Positions 1-8,392 are shown, counted from the stretch's first letter. The stretch is DNA of 64,000 nt from Franzmannia qiaohouensis (GCF_031451695.1 NZ_JARWAM010000003.1:186001-250000), one strand, 5' to 3'. Program-made: numbers and translations. Notes: a model not told the origin generated them from the letters alone.

Positions 1-137
1 CGCCGGCACAGCATATGGCGCTGCCCTTCCACGTCTTCCAGCTCGAGCTGATAGTAGCGGCTGCCGGCGTGGCTGATGACGCGAATCTCGAAATTGTCGT
101 GGTCGGCCACAAAGGCCTTGAGATGATCGAACTCCAT
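1..137 (-). CDS. small protein, 5' end only (possibly DUF6482 family)
   Basis: The gene starts at an ATG on the minus strand at 137 and runs off the left edge, so only the first 45 or so residues are visible. They begin MEFDHLKAFVADHDNFEIRV and continue with an ISHAGSRYYQLELEDVEG stretch. The start is supported by a GGGAG ribosome site 8 bases upstream. The pattern (short acidic helix, then a strand containing ISHAG and a tyrosine pair) resembles small DUF6482-type proteins that I associate with Halomonas and Pseudomonas relatives; no function is known to me. The family name is tentative. The 149 bases between this gene and the next (138-286) show nothing I can name. Confidence 0.5.
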   Translation of the reverse strand, partial: MEFDHLKAFVADHDNFEIRVISHAGSRYYQLELEDVEGQRHMLCR

Positions 138-286
138 GGATCCAGCTCCCGAAAAATGACGACGATTGGTAGGTAAATAGGGGTGAGCATGGCGCCACCC
201 GATGACAGCGTCGTGTCCCTACAGCGACAGATTTGTGACCCTGTCCAAGTCGTCAAGTTCCAGGCGCAAGTCGGCTTTCTACGTGC

Positions 287-580
287 TTACTGATAGTCGG
301 CAGGATCGATCGCCTTGCCCAGCGAGTTGCGATCGACCCAGTTGCCGGCCTTGGTCTCCTTGTAGCGGAACACCACCCGGTCGCCGACCTTGACCGGCAC
401 CTCGGAGTCCTCGGTCTGGTAGCTGTAGGTCACGCCGTCGACCACCAGCCGGTGGCGGTAGAGATCGGGCATGCCCAGCCACTCCTTGAACGGGCCTTCG
501 CGCTCGAGCTCCTGGAGCTCGCCGCGTCCCTCGAGCTTGGGAATGCGCTTGCGGTTACCGCGTCGAAATCCGCCTGCCAT
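287..580 (-). CDS. hypothetical basic protein, 97 aa
   Basis: I do not recognise this protein. It is probably real: an AGGAGG ribosome site lies 4 bases before the ATG at 580, the codon use matches the neighbours, and it fits tightly behind dnaB on the same strand (71 bases downstream of the dnaB stop). The N-terminus is strongly basic (MAGGFRRGNRKRIPK). The middle is charged, and the second half (about residues 42-90) alternates polar and hydrophobic residues like a small beta-barrel or OB-like fold, with VVDGVTYSYQ and VKVGDRVVFRYKE. A basic tail plus a small beta fold would suit nucleic acid binding, but that is a guess. It has no signal peptide, membrane segment or cysteine. Confidence 0.6.
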   Translation of the reverse strand: MAGGFRRGNRKRIPKLEGRGELQELEREGPFKEWLGMPDLYRHRLVVDGVTYSYQTEDSEVPVKVGDRVVFRYKETKAGNWVDRNSLGKAIDPADYQ

Positions 581-651
581 GAGGCCTCCTGATTGCGGGT
601 TGCGTGGGGCTCGGCATTATACGGGCTGGGCGCCGCGGCTCAAGGCCGGCC

Positions 652-2040
652 CTATTCCCCGAAGTGCTGGCCGTAGCTATCCGGGGCCAGATCCTCGAAG
701 CGCGTGTACTTGCCGATGAACGCCATGTGCACCGTGCCGATGGGCCCGTTACGCTGCTTGCCGATGATCAGCTCGGCGAGCCCCTGATTGTCGGGATTGT
801 CCGGATTATAGACCTCGTCGCGATAGACGAAGGCGATCACGTCGGCGTCCTGCTCGATGGCGCCCGACTCGCGCAGGTCGGACATCACCGGGCGCTTGTT
901 GGGACGCTGCTCCAGCGAACGGTTGAGCTGCGACAGCGATACCACCGGGCAGCCGAACTCCTTGGCCAACCCCTTCAACGAGCGCGAGATCTCGGAGATC
1001 TCGCCGGTGCGATTCTCGGAGAAGCCGGGGATCTGCATCAGCTGAAGATAGTCGATCATGATCAGGCCGATATTGCCGTGCTCGCGAACGATGCGCCGCA
1101 CCCGCGAGCGCATCTCGTTGGGCGACAGCGCCGCGGTGTCGTCGATGAACAGCTGCTTGTCCTTGAGCAGATTGACCGCCGAGGTCAGCCGCGGCCAGTC
1201 CTCGTCCTCGAGCTGGCCGGTGCGCACCCGAGTCTGGTCGATGCGCCCCAGCGACGACAGCATGCGCAGCATCAGCGATTCGGCGGGCATCTCCATGGAG
1301 AACACCACCACCGGCTTGTCGCTGGAGATCACCGCGTGCTCGACCAGGTTCATGGCGAAGGTGGTCTTGCCCATTGAGGGCCTTCCGGCAATGATCACCA
1401 GGTCGGATGGCTGCAGCCCCGAGGTCATGTCGTCGAGATCGCGAAAACCGGTCGACAGCCCGCTCATCTCGCCCTGCATGTTGAACAGCTCGTCGATGCG
1501 GTCCACCGCCTTGGCGAGCAGCTCGCTCATGCCGATCGGGCCGCCCGACTTGGGCCGCTCTTCGCTGATCTGGAACACCAGCCGCTCGGCCTCGTTGACC
1601 AGCTCGTCGGCGGGCCGCCCCTGGGGCGCGAAGGCACTCTCGGCGACCTGGTTGGCAGCCTGGATCAGTTTGCGCAGGGTGGCGCGTTCACGGACGATGT
1701 CGGCGTAGGCCCGGATGTTGCTCGCCGACGGGGTATTGCGCGCCAGCTCGGCGAGGTAGGCCAGCCCGCCCACGGTATCCAGCTGATCGCGGTTCTCCAG
1801 CGCCTCGGAGAGGGTCACCACGTCCAGCGGGTGGCCACCCTCGGCCAGGCCCTGCATGGCGTTGAACACCAGCCGATGTTCGTAGCGGTAGAAGTCTCCC
1901 CCCACCAGCCGCTCGGAGACGGTGTCCCAGGCCTGATTGTCGAGCATCAGTCCGCCCAGCACCGACTGTTCGGCTTCCAGCGAATGGGGCGGCACCTTGA
2001 GCGCGGCGGTTTCCTTATCGGTCTCTACGATGTCGTTCAT
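652..2040 (-). CDS. dnaB: replicative DNA helicase DnaB
   Basis: This is the hexameric 5'-3' helicase that unwinds DNA at the replication fork and recruits primase. The 462 residues match the usual length of about 460-470. The N-terminal primase-binding domain begins near PPHSLEAEQSVLGGLM (about residue 17). The RecA-like domain has the Walker A motif GRPSMGKT (219-226), a Walker B-like region LIMIDYLQLM (about 320-330), and the C-terminal SDLRESGAIEQDAD element typical of DnaB. In gammaproteobacteria dnaB commonly follows rplI directly; here a 6-kb sugar-acid block separates them. No intein or disruption is visible. The start at MNDIVETDKE has only a weak ribosome site but agrees with family N-termini. 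Confidence 0.97.
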   Translation of the reverse strand: MNDIVETDKETAALKVPPHSLEAEQSVLGGLMLDNQAWDTVSERLVGGDFYRYEHRLVFNAMQGLAEGGHPLDVVTLSEALENRDQLDTVGGLAYLAELARNTPSASNIRAYADIVRERATLRKLIQAANQVAESAFAPQGRPADELVNEAERLVFQISEERPKSGGPIGMSELLAKAVDRIDELFNMQGEMSGLSTGFRDLDDMTSGLQPSDLVIIAGRPSMGKTTFAMNLVEHAVISSDKPVVVFSMEMPAESLMLRMLSSLGRIDQTRVRTGQLEDEDWPRLTSAVNLLKDKQLFIDDTAALSPNEMRSRVRRIVREHGNIGLIMIDYLQLMQIPGFSENRTGEISEISRSLKGLAKEFGCPVVSLSQLNRSLEQRPNKRPVMSDLRESGAIEQDADVIAFVYRDEVYNPDNPDNQGLAELIIGKQRNGPIGTVHMAFIGKYTRFEDLAPDSYGQHFGE

Positions 2041-2151
2041 GACGCTTCACGGCCTGAGGGAAGTCGGGACGGCTGGCGCGCCGGGTACTCGCGCCCAACC
2101 AAGGCGCATTCTACCCCAACCCAGGCGGACACTCCGAGCCGTACACGAAAA

Positions 2152-2173
2152 TCCCCACGCCGAGGCGTGGGGA
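2152..2173 (-). terminator. rho-independent terminator of the porin gene
   Basis: A CCCCACGC / GCGTGGGG stem of 8 bp with a 4-base loop lies 30 bases after the porin stop. On the minus strand it is followed by ATTTTCG, a short T tract. It separates the porin from dnaB. Confidence 0.75.
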
Positions 2174-2202
2174 AGGATCGAAACAGCATGCCGGACGTGC
2201 GA

Positions 2203-3711
2203 CTAGAACCAGGTCTCCATCTGCACTCCAAAGCTCCACTGGCCGCCGCTGAAGCCGTCGTTGCCGAACGAGCTGGCGCCGTAGTCGTTGAGTTCGCCGC
2301 TCCAGTCGGTGTAGGAGGCGAAGGCACGCAGCTCGGGGCGCTGCCAGAAGCCCCCCACCTGGGGCTTGAAGGTCGGTGCGATGGTGAACTTGCCGAAGTC
2401 GCCGCTGACCGCGTTACGGCCATCGAAGCCCTGGGGGTCGAAGTCCATGTACTGGTAGCTGGCCTCGTACTGCATCTCGAAGTTGTCGGTCAGCTCGTTG
2501 GCCAGACGCAGGTTGAAGCCGGCCCAGGTGTAGTCGTCGCCCTGCACGTAGCGATCCTTGCTGACCTCGGCGAGGATCGACGGCGCGAGGCGCCAGTTGG
2601 GCGTCAGATAGGTGGTGCCGTAGAGCCCGAGACGGGTGGCCTGGGCATCGTCGGTGAGGTTGCCGTCGGCGCCCAGCGTCTTGGCCTCGGCGCCGAGCCC
2701 CCGGCCGTGGATCAGCGCCGCCTTGAAGTTGCCCTCGGCGACGCCAAAGAAGCTATCGCCGTGGTAGGCGATCATGGTGTGGAAACCACTGTCGGCGGCC
2801 GCGTCGCCGCCCTCGAGCGCGCGCTCGTCGTTATCGGCAGCGGACAGCCCGCTGACCATCCACTGCCAGTTGCCGATATAGTTATTGGCGGTGAGGATCA
2901 GGCTGTCGGTCTCGCCGCTGCCCGGATCCTCGCTGCCGACCACGTCGAAGTCGCTGAAGCTGCGTCCATAGAGCGAGAAATTACTGCGCCAGTCGTCGGC
3001 CAGCTGGACGTCATAGATCCCCGCCCCGGTGCCGGCCAGGAACACGAAATCGCTGTCGATCCAGTGGATATCGAAGTTGTCGCGATCGAAGCGCTTGCCG
3101 GCCCAGATCGAGGCATCGGCAAAGGCGCCGGTAAAGCTCGGCAGGTCGCTCAGCTCGGCGTAGACCTGGCGCACGTTGAGGTTGGACTCGTCGGAGGTCC
3201 AGTCATTGCTGGTCGACACCGAGTCGGCGAGCATCATCCGATAGTGGGCGCGGGCGCCGTTGTCGTAGCGGGTCTTGTAGTTGAGGATCGCCTCGACGTA
3301 GGTGTCCGGCTCGTTGCCCAGCCGCCCCACGGCGCCACCCAGGCTGCCGGCCGGGGTCACGTAGGGACCGCCGTCGATGCTCTTGCGGTCCTCGCCGAGC
3401 AGCAGCCCGGAGCGGGCATAGCCGTTGAAGGAGAACCCCTCGTCACCGCTGGCCTGCCGCTCGACCCGGGCCAGGCGCTCTTCCAGTGCCGTCTCGCTGG
3501 AGCCGGTCTGGCCGGCGGGTGCGGCCTGGGCTTCGGCGAGCTCGGCGCGCTGTTCGGCGGCATCGGCACGCTGCTCGGCAGCGGCGATGCGTGCCTCGAG
3601 TTCCGCCAGACGCTGCTCGAGCGCCGAGTCGGCACTGGCCAGCCCCGTGGCCCCCAGGCTGGCGATGGCCACGGCGGTGACGAGTGGCGTCTTGAACATG
3701 GCTGCTTTCAT
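2203..3711 (-). CDS. LamB-type carbohydrate outer membrane porin
   Basis: This is a sugar-selective outer membrane channel of the maltoporin (LamB) family. The 502-residue product has a clear Sec signal peptide (MKAAMFKTPLVTAVAIASL...GLASA, cut near residue 27). A short alanine-rich coiled coil follows at about residues 30-65 (EQRLAELEARIAAAEQ heptads), an addition seen in several halomonad and pseudomonad porins. The barrel begins at FSFNGYARSGLLLG, which matches the FHGYARSG start of LamB. Further LamB landmarks are SIWAGKRFDRDNFDIHWIDSDF and the terminal phenylalanine (METWF) needed for barrel assembly. The substrate cannot be read from sequence, but the neighbouring galactonate genes suggest a sugar or sugar acid. 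Two LacI-type palindromes lie 43 and 193 bases upstream. Confidence 0.85.
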   Translation of the reverse strand: MKAAMFKTPLVTAVAIASLGATGLASADSALEQRLAELEARIAAAEQRADAAEQRAELAEAQAAPAGQTGSSETALEERLARVERQASGDEGFSFNGYARSGLLLGEDRKSIDGGPYVTPAGSLGGAVGRLGNEPDTYVEAILNYKTRYDNGARAHYRMMLADSVSTSNDWTSDESNLNVRQVYAELSDLPSFTGAFADASIWAGKRFDRDNFDIHWIDSDFVFLAGTGAGIYDVQLADDWRSNFSLYGRSFSDFDVVGSEDPGSGETDSLILTANNYIGNWQWMVSGLSAADNDERALEGGDAAADSGFHTMIAYHGDSFFGVAEGNFKAALIHGRGLGAEAKTLGADGNLTDDAQATRLGLYGTTYLTPNWRLAPSILAEVSKDRYVQGDDYTWAGFNLRLANELTDNFEMQYEASYQYMDFDPQGFDGRNAVSGDFGKFTIAPTFKPQVGGFWQRPELRAFASYTDWSGELNDYGASSFGNDGFSGGQWSFGVQMETWF

Positions 3712-3753
3712 GGATGCGCATCCTTTTATGCTTGTTGTGTAACGACAGCGGAC

Positions 3754-3771
3754 GACTTAATCGATTAAGTC
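3754..3771. promoter_or_regulatory. LacI-family type operator upstream of porin
   Basis: GACTTAATCGATTAAGTC is a perfect 18-bp palindrome centred on CG, the form typical of LacI/GalR-family operators. It lies 43 bases before the porin ATG, where it would overlap the promoter. No LacI-type gene is present in the window, so the regulator would be encoded elsewhere. The site is seen directly; the regulator family is inferred. Confidence 0.65.
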
Positions 3772-3903
3772 TCGCGACCTGAAACCAGGCCGCAGAATAG
3801 CTGCAGGGCTGGCGTGCAGTGCCCTACCGGGGTGTCGCAAGCCTGTTAGCGACGCCGTCCGCTCACCGCCACTCGAGGCATGCAAGAGTGGCTTGCGAGC
3901 AAA

Positions 3904-3917
3904 CTTAATCGTTTAAG
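3904..3917. promoter_or_regulatory. second LacI-type operator half of a pair
   Basis: CTTAATCGTTTAAG repeats the core of the palindrome at 3754-3771 with one imperfect base pair. The two centres are 148 bp apart (about 14 helical turns), a distance that would allow looping. It lies between the lactonase stop and the porin promoter. Confidence 0.55.
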
Positions 3918-4004
3918 CCCACGACTGCAAAAAGCAATACGCAATATTACTACCAATGTCTAAGCGGTAGGCGTCGGCCTCAAGCTGGCAGCCTGCCACG
4001 AGGG

Positions 4005-4895
4005 CTAGCTCAGCCGCAGCGGCGGTTCGGCAAGGCCGCGGACCCCGGGGCGCGCGACGAACAGGCCGCCGGCCTCGGGCTGCTGCCCCAGGGTCTCGTC
4101 CGTCAGCCCCTGGCGAGCGGTGGTGATATACAGTCTATCCAGCCCAGGCCCAGCGAAGGCCGGACAGGAGGGCTGCGCGACCGGCAGCTGAATCGTTGCG
4201 ACCAGGCGACCGCCGGGCGACAGCCGCACTACCTTGGCCGCTCCCCACAGCGCCAGCCACAGGTGGCCCTGGACATCCACCACCGCCCCGTCGGGATTGC
4301 CCGGCGCGGCGCTGAAGTCGGCCCAGGGGCTTGGCTCTCCCTGAGGCCAGCCGTCGCTATCGAGCGCCCAGCGCATGACCACTCCGCTCGGCGTATCGGT
4401 GAACCAGGCCCACTCACCGTCGGGCGAAAAGCAGATCGCGTTGGGAATCGTCAGCCCACTGCGCAACCGCGTCAGCTCGCCGCGATGCAGCCGGTAAAGG
4501 CTGCCGGCCCCCGCCTCGGCGGCCTTGCCCATGGTCGAGAACCATAGGCTTCCATGGCGATCGACCCGGGCGTCGTTGCTGCGCGTCAGCGGATTGTCGG
4601 CCTCGACGTCGCAGTAGCGTTCGAGGATACCGGTGGCCGGGTCGCAGCGGCTCAAGCCGTGCTCGCCGACCAGCAGCAGGCCGCCCTCCGCCAGCGGCGC
4701 GGCAAGCGAGAGCAGCTGGCCTACCGCGTGGCCGCCGGTCGCGCCGGAGGCCACCGCGAGCCAGTGCAGCCGACCGTTCAGGATATCGCACCAGTAGAGC
4801 CGCCCCGTGGCGGCATGCCACTGCGGGCCTTCACCCAGGCTGCAGCGGCTGTCGACGGCGAGCCTGGCCTGGTGCCGCGCGCCATGCTCGCTCAT
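4005..4895 (-). CDS. SMP-30/gluconolactonase family lactonase (probable galactonolactonase)
   Basis: This is a six-bladed beta-propeller lactonase of the SMP-30/regucalcin family, which hydrolyses sugar lactones to acids in the cytoplasm. It has the family length (296 residues) and the expected metal-site regions: the N-terminal SLGEGPQWH with its glutamate, the LTIPNAICFSPDG asparagine motif, and GNPDGAVVDVQGHLWLAL with its aspartate. It is the last gene of the dgo operon, and its ATG overlaps the dgoA stop by 4 bases (ATGA). In that setting the likely substrate is D-galactono-1,4-lactone, which would feed galactonate to DgoD. This implies oxidation of galactose or a related sugar upstream, for which no dehydrogenase is encoded here. 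Substrate specificity is inferred from context. Confidence 0.85.
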   Translation of the reverse strand: MSEHGARHQARLAVDSRCSLGEGPQWHAATGRLYWCDILNGRLHWLAVASGATGGHAVGQLLSLAAPLAEGGLLLVGEHGLSRCDPATGILERYCDVEADNPLTRSNDARVDRHGSLWFSTMGKAAEAGAGSLYRLHRGELTRLRSGLTIPNAICFSPDGEWAWFTDTPSGVVMRWALDSDGWPQGEPSPWADFSAAPGNPDGAVVDVQGHLWLALWGAAKVVRLSPGGRLVATIQLPVAQPSCPAFAGPGLDRLYITTARQGLTDETLGQQPEAGGLFVARPGVRGLAEPPLRLS

Positions 4896-5497
4896 GAGGC
4901 CGCGGCCTGCCAGGCCGCCACCAGGGTGCGAGCCTGCTCGCCCACCTGACCGGCCGCCTGCCCCGGCCGGTAAAGCGCGCTACCCAGGCCGGCGCCATCG
5001 ACACCGGCGGCGCGCCAGGCGGCGAAGTTGTCGACGCCGATACCGCCCACCGCGTAGAGCCGGGTGCCGACAGGCAGCACCGCGCGCAGCGCCTGCATGC
5101 CGGCGATACCCACCTGCACCGCGGGGAATAGCTTGAGCCCGTTGGCGCCGGCGTCGAGGGCATCGAAGGCCTCGCTGGGCGTGACCACCCCCGGCCAGCT
5201 CTGCATGTCGAGCCGTCGCGTCGCCTCGATCACCGCCGGGCGACAGTTGGGCGAGACCACCAGTTGGCCGCCGGCGGCGTGCACGTCGTGCACCTGGGCG
5301 GGGCTCAGCACGGTGCCCGCACCGACCAGCGCCCGCTCGCCCAGCGCCTCGCGCAGCCGCGCGATGCTGTCGAACGGCTGGGGCGAATTGAGCGGCACCT
5401 CGAGGGTCGTGATACCGGCGGCGAGTGCCGCCTCGCCTACCGCTACCGCTTGCTCGGGGGTAATGCCGCGCAGGATACCGATCAGGGGCAGTGTCAT
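4892..5497 (-). CDS. dgoA: 2-dehydro-3-deoxy-6-phosphogalactonate aldolase
   Basis: This class I aldolase of the KDPG/KDPGal family splits 2-keto-3-deoxy-6-phosphogalactonate into pyruvate and glyceraldehyde 3-phosphate, the last step of the De Ley-Doudoroff route. Family landmarks are LIGILRGITPEQA at the N-terminus, LEVPLNSPQ with the catalytic glutamate, VGAGTVL, the Schiff-base lysine in GLKLFPAVQ, and the phosphate loop AVGGIG. It fits the DgoA branch better than Eda because the dgoK and dgoD genes adjoin it. I chose the ATG at 5497 (MTLPLIGIL), which has a GGAGA ribosome site 8 bases upstream. An upstream in-frame ATG at 5521 also has a possible TGAGG site and would add 8 residues. It overlaps the lactonase by 4 bases. 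Confidence 0.93.
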   Translation of the reverse strand: MTLPLIGILRGITPEQAVAVGEAALAAGITTLEVPLNSPQPFDSIARLREALGERALVGAGTVLSPAQVHDVHAAGGQLVVSPNCRPAVIEATRRLDMQSWPGVVTPSEAFDALDAGANGLKLFPAVQVGIAGMQALRAVLPVGTRLYAVGGIGVDNFAAWRAAGVDGAGLGSALYRPGQAAGQVGEQARTLVAAWQAAAS

Positions 5498-5530
5498 AGG
5501 GCAGTCTCCAGCAGATTCCATGATCAGGCC

Positions 5531-6490
5531 TCAGGCCTGGCGAGACGCCTGGGCCAGGCTCAGGCCGGCCAGCACGGCGGCCTCGCCGTCCAGGCAGCGG
5601 CTGGCGTGGCCCAGGGCCTCCAGCGCCAAGGCGTAGCGTGCGCACAGGCCGGCGTCACCGATCAGCGTGACCGGGGCCCCGGCATCCAGCTCACTGCCCA
5701 GGCCAGCCAGCTCCAGGCCGATGGTGAGCCCTGAAAGGCGCGCGGCCAGGCGGGCCCCACGAGCAGCGCCGCTGGGCAGCTCGCCATCCAGCAGATCGGC
5801 GCCACGCAGCCCGAACAGCGCCGCGCTATAGCGCCCCGGCGCGCTATGGCACTGGCGCACCGCGGCGACGAAGGCCTCGCGGTCACCGGCAGCACCGGGA
5901 TCGTCGCTGCCGATCGAGTGCTTGAGCAGCGAGTGGCGGGCCAACAGGCCGTAGAGCTCACCGGTGATGCAGGTAGTGAAACGGGGCACTACGCCCCGCT
6001 CGATGCGCGCCCACTTGGCGTGGGTGCCGGGCAGGCAGACCAGCCCCGAGAAGCCAGGCTCGCGTGCCACCAGGCCGGCCAGCTGGGTCTCCTCGCCGCG
6101 CATCACATCGAAGGCACCCTCGCGGGTCTGGCACAGCCCCGGCAGCAGCCGCACGGCCAGGCGCGGATCAGAGACCGGCGCGCTCACTGCGCCACGCTGC
6201 AGGTCGTCCAGACGCGCCGGCAGCGGCAGGTAGGCGGCCTCGCGCCAGCCTTGTCGGGCACCGGCCATGCCGCACACCAGCACTGCGACGCGCCCGCTGT
6301 CGGGCAGCCAGCCGCCAATCGCGTCGAGCAGTGCCGCTTCGTAATCGCCGGGAGTGAGCGACAGCATGCCCCGCGGGCTGGCGGCCTGGGCCAGCACCTC
6401 ACCTTGGGCATCCAGGGCCCAGGCGCGCAGGTTGCTGGAGCCCCAGTCGACGGCGATCCAGCTCAGGCGTTGGGCCACCGCGCTCACCAT
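5531..6490 (-). CDS. dgoK: 2-dehydro-3-deoxygalactonokinase
   Basis: This sugar-acid kinase phosphorylates 2-keto-3-deoxygalactonate at C6 with ATP. It has the ASKHA/DgoK N-terminal motif IAVDWGSSNLRAWALD, an internal CGMAGARQGW segment, and the C-terminal DGEAAVLAGLSLA characteristic of the DgoK family. The reading frame extends to an ATG at 6535, but the one at 6490 (MVSAVAQRL) is preferred: it overlaps the dgoD stop by only 7 bases and puts the first strand where the family has it. That gives 319 residues; E. coli DgoK is about 290. Translation is likely coupled to dgoD. Confidence 0.92.
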   Translation of the reverse strand: MVSAVAQRLSWIAVDWGSSNLRAWALDAQGEVLAQAASPRGMLSLTPGDYEAALLDAIGGWLPDSGRVAVLVCGMAGARQGWREAAYLPLPARLDDLQRGAVSAPVSDPRLAVRLLPGLCQTREGAFDVMRGEETQLAGLVAREPGFSGLVCLPGTHAKWARIERGVVPRFTTCITGELYGLLARHSLLKHSIGSDDPGAAGDREAFVAAVRQCHSAPGRYSAALFGLRGADLLDGELPSGAARGARLAARLSGLTIGLELAGLGSELDAGAPVTLIGDAGLCARYALALEALGHASRCLDGEAAVLAGLSLAQASRQA

Positions 6491-7632
6491 TCGGCCACCG
6501 AGCCATCGTCGTGGGTCCACACCGGATTGCGCCAACGGTGGCCGACCTTGGCGCGCTCCTCGACGAACGCCTCATCGATCTCCACGCCCAGCCCGGGGCC
6601 CTGGGGAATGGCGCAGAAGCCGTCCTCGATGGCCAGCGCCGACTTGTCGACCAGATAGTCGAGGACATCGTTGCCCTGGTTGTAGTGGATGCCCATGCTC
6701 TGCTCCTGGATGAAGGCGTTGTGGCACACCGCATCCAGCTGTAGCGAGGTGGCCAGGGTCAGCGGGCCCAGTGGACAGTGCGGTGCCAGCGCCACATCGT
6801 GGGCCGAGGCCAGGGCGGCGATCTTGAGCCCCTCGCTGATGCCGCCGCAGTGGGAGAGGTCGGGCTGGATGATATCGATCATGCCGTCGGCCAGCAGGTC
6901 GCGGAACTGGAAGCGCGTGTGCAGCCGCTCGCCGGTCGCCAGCGGATAGCCGAGACCGCCGGCGATCTGCTTGAGGCACGGCAGGTGCTCGGGGGCCACC
7001 GGCTCCTCGACGAACATCGGGTGGAACGGCTCCAGCTCGCGCAGCAGCGCCTTGGCCATCGGGCGGTGCACGCGGCCGTGGAAATCGATGCCGATACCGA
7101 CGGCTGGCCCCACCGCCTGGCGCGCCTCGGCGACCCGCGCCACTGCCTCGTCGATCTTGTGGTGGGAGTCGACGATGGCCAGCTCCGGTGTGCCGTTCAT
7201 CTTGAAGGCGGTAAAGCCCTGCTCGACCAGCGCCCGGGCCCCCTCGCCCACCTCGCTGGGCCGATCGCCGCCGGTCCAGGCATACATGCGCATCTTGTCG
7301 CGCACCGCGCCACCCAGCAGCTGATGCACCGGCACCCCGAGATCGCGCCCCTTGAGGTCCCACAGCGCCTGGTCGATGCCGGCGATGGCGCTCATCAGGA
7401 TCGGACCGCCGCGGTAGAAACCGGCGCGGTAGAGGATGTTCCAGAGATGCTCGATGCGGTGCGGATCCTGGCCGACCAGATAGTCGGCGAGTTCATGAAC
7501 GGCGGCCTCGACGGTGGCGGCGCGGCCCTCGATGACCGGCTCGCCCCAGCCGTAGCAGCCCGCGTCGGTCTCGATCTTGAGGAACAGCCAGCGCGGCGGC
7601 ACCTGCCAGGTCTTGAGTCGGGTGATCTTCAT
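6484..7632 (-). CDS. dgoD: D-galactonate dehydratase
   Basis: This enolase-superfamily enzyme dehydrates D-galactonate to 2-keto-3-deoxygalactonate. The 382-residue length matches the family. The sequence begins MKITRLKTW, carries the capping domain, then the barrel motifs KMNGTPEL, GIDFHGRVHRPMAK (metal-ligand aspartate), MFVEEPVAPEH (second ligand), the TGERLHTRF glutamate, and APHCPLGPLTLA with the catalytic histidine. The frame is open further upstream (to 7812) in the 3' end of dgoR, but the ATG at 7632 has a GAGGAA ribosome site and matches family N-termini. It lies 10 bases downstream of dgoR. Confidence 0.95.
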   Translation of the reverse strand: MKITRLKTWQVPPRWLFLKIETDAGCYGWGEPVIEGRAATVEAAVHELADYLVGQDPHRIEHLWNILYRAGFYRGGPILMSAIAGIDQALWDLKGRDLGVPVHQLLGGAVRDKMRMYAWTGGDRPSEVGEGARALVEQGFTAFKMNGTPELAIVDSHHKIDEAVARVAEARQAVGPAVGIGIDFHGRVHRPMAKALLRELEPFHPMFVEEPVAPEHLPCLKQIAGGLGYPLATGERLHTRFQFRDLLADGMIDIIQPDLSHCGGISEGLKIAALASAHDVALAPHCPLGPLTLATSLQLDAVCHNAFIQEQSMGIHYNQGNDVLDYLVDKSALAIEDGFCAIPQGPGLGVEIDEAFVEERAKVGHRWRNPVWTHDDGSVAEW

Positions 7633-7642
7633 GTGCGATTCC

Positions 7643-8392
7643 TCAGCATTCGTTCGACGGTAGGGTGTCGGCTTCCTCGGCGACGATGCCGAGGTCGATG
7701 GCGGTGCGCTTGAGCACCTCGCGTGCCGTCCGCTCGGCGGTCTGGGGTTGGCCTTCGCGGATCGCCGCCAGCACCCGGCCATGGCGCACCAGGCTATCGT
7801 CGAGGGTCGCAACGCTGTGCTGCGAGTGCTGGATCAGTGCCATAATGGAGGGCCGCAGCAGATGGCCCATCTGCCGCCACACCATATTATGGCTGGCCCG
7901 GTAGATGGCTTCATGGAAGGCCAGGTCGTACTCGACGTGGCGGGCGGCTTGCTGGGCGCTGGCAGTGTCGCGCATGCCGTCGAAAGCCTGTTCGATTGCC
8001 GCGATGTCGGCGGCCACCGCGGCGTTCGCGGCGAGGCTGGCAACCACCGGCTCGGCGGAGTAGCGGAAGGCAAAGATCTCACGCACCAGCTTGGGGTCGG
8101 GAGCCTCCAGCCCCGCCAACCACTCGCTCATCAATGGGTCGAGCAGGTGCCAGTCGCTGATCTGGCAGACCCGGGTGCCGCGCCCGGCGGTGCGCTCGAT
8201 CAGGCCGGTGGCGGTGAGGCTGGCCAGCGCATTGCGCACCTGGTTACGGCTGACATCGAAGTGTTGGCACAGGTCCAGCTCGCGGGGGAAGACCTCGCCC
8301 GGCTGCCAGCTGCCGGCCAATAGTGCCTGGCCCAGCAGCCGCGCCAGGGCGTCGGCGCCGCCCTGGTGGCGGGGCAGGTGATCTAGCGACAT
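7643..8392 (-). CDS. dgoR: GntR/FCD-family transcriptional regulator (DgoR-like)
   Basis: This is a FadR-subfamily GntR regulator of 249 residues. The N-terminal winged helix-turn-helix (about 15-80) has the signature FPRELDLCQHFDVSRNQVRNAL and TGLIERTAGRGTRV. The C-terminal helical FCD ligand domain (about 95-230) contains the usual arginine and histidine ligands (FAFRYSAEP, VEYDLAFHEAIYRASHN). As the first gene of the dgo operon it very likely represses that operon until galactonate or a related acid binds, as DgoR does in E. coli. A 15-bp perfect palindrome at 8428-8442, 35 bases before its ATG, is the obvious operator and would make it autoregulatory. Confidence 0.9.
   Translation of the reverse strand: MSLDHLPRHQGGADALARLLGQALLAGSWQPGEVFPRELDLCQHFDVSRNQVRNALASLTATGLIERTAGRGTRVCQISDWHLLDPLMSEWLAGLEAPDPKLVREIFAFRYSAEPVVASLAANAAVAADIAAIEQAFDGMRDTASAQQAARHVEYDLAFHEAIYRASHNMVWRQMGHLLRPSIMALIQHSQHSVATLDDSLVRHGRVLAAIREGQPQTAERTAREVLKRTAIDLGIVAEEADTLPSNEC

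Noticed and set aside
1831..3768. 645-codon open frame on the plus strand over the porin
   Set aside because: It is the reverse frame of the minus-strand dnaB/porin region, low in complexity and without domain features. The porin frame has a signal peptide and LamB motifs.
6491..6535. Earlier ATG for dgoK at 6535
   Set aside because: It would overlap dgoD by 52 bases and add 15 residues not expected in the family; the ATG at 6490 fits better.
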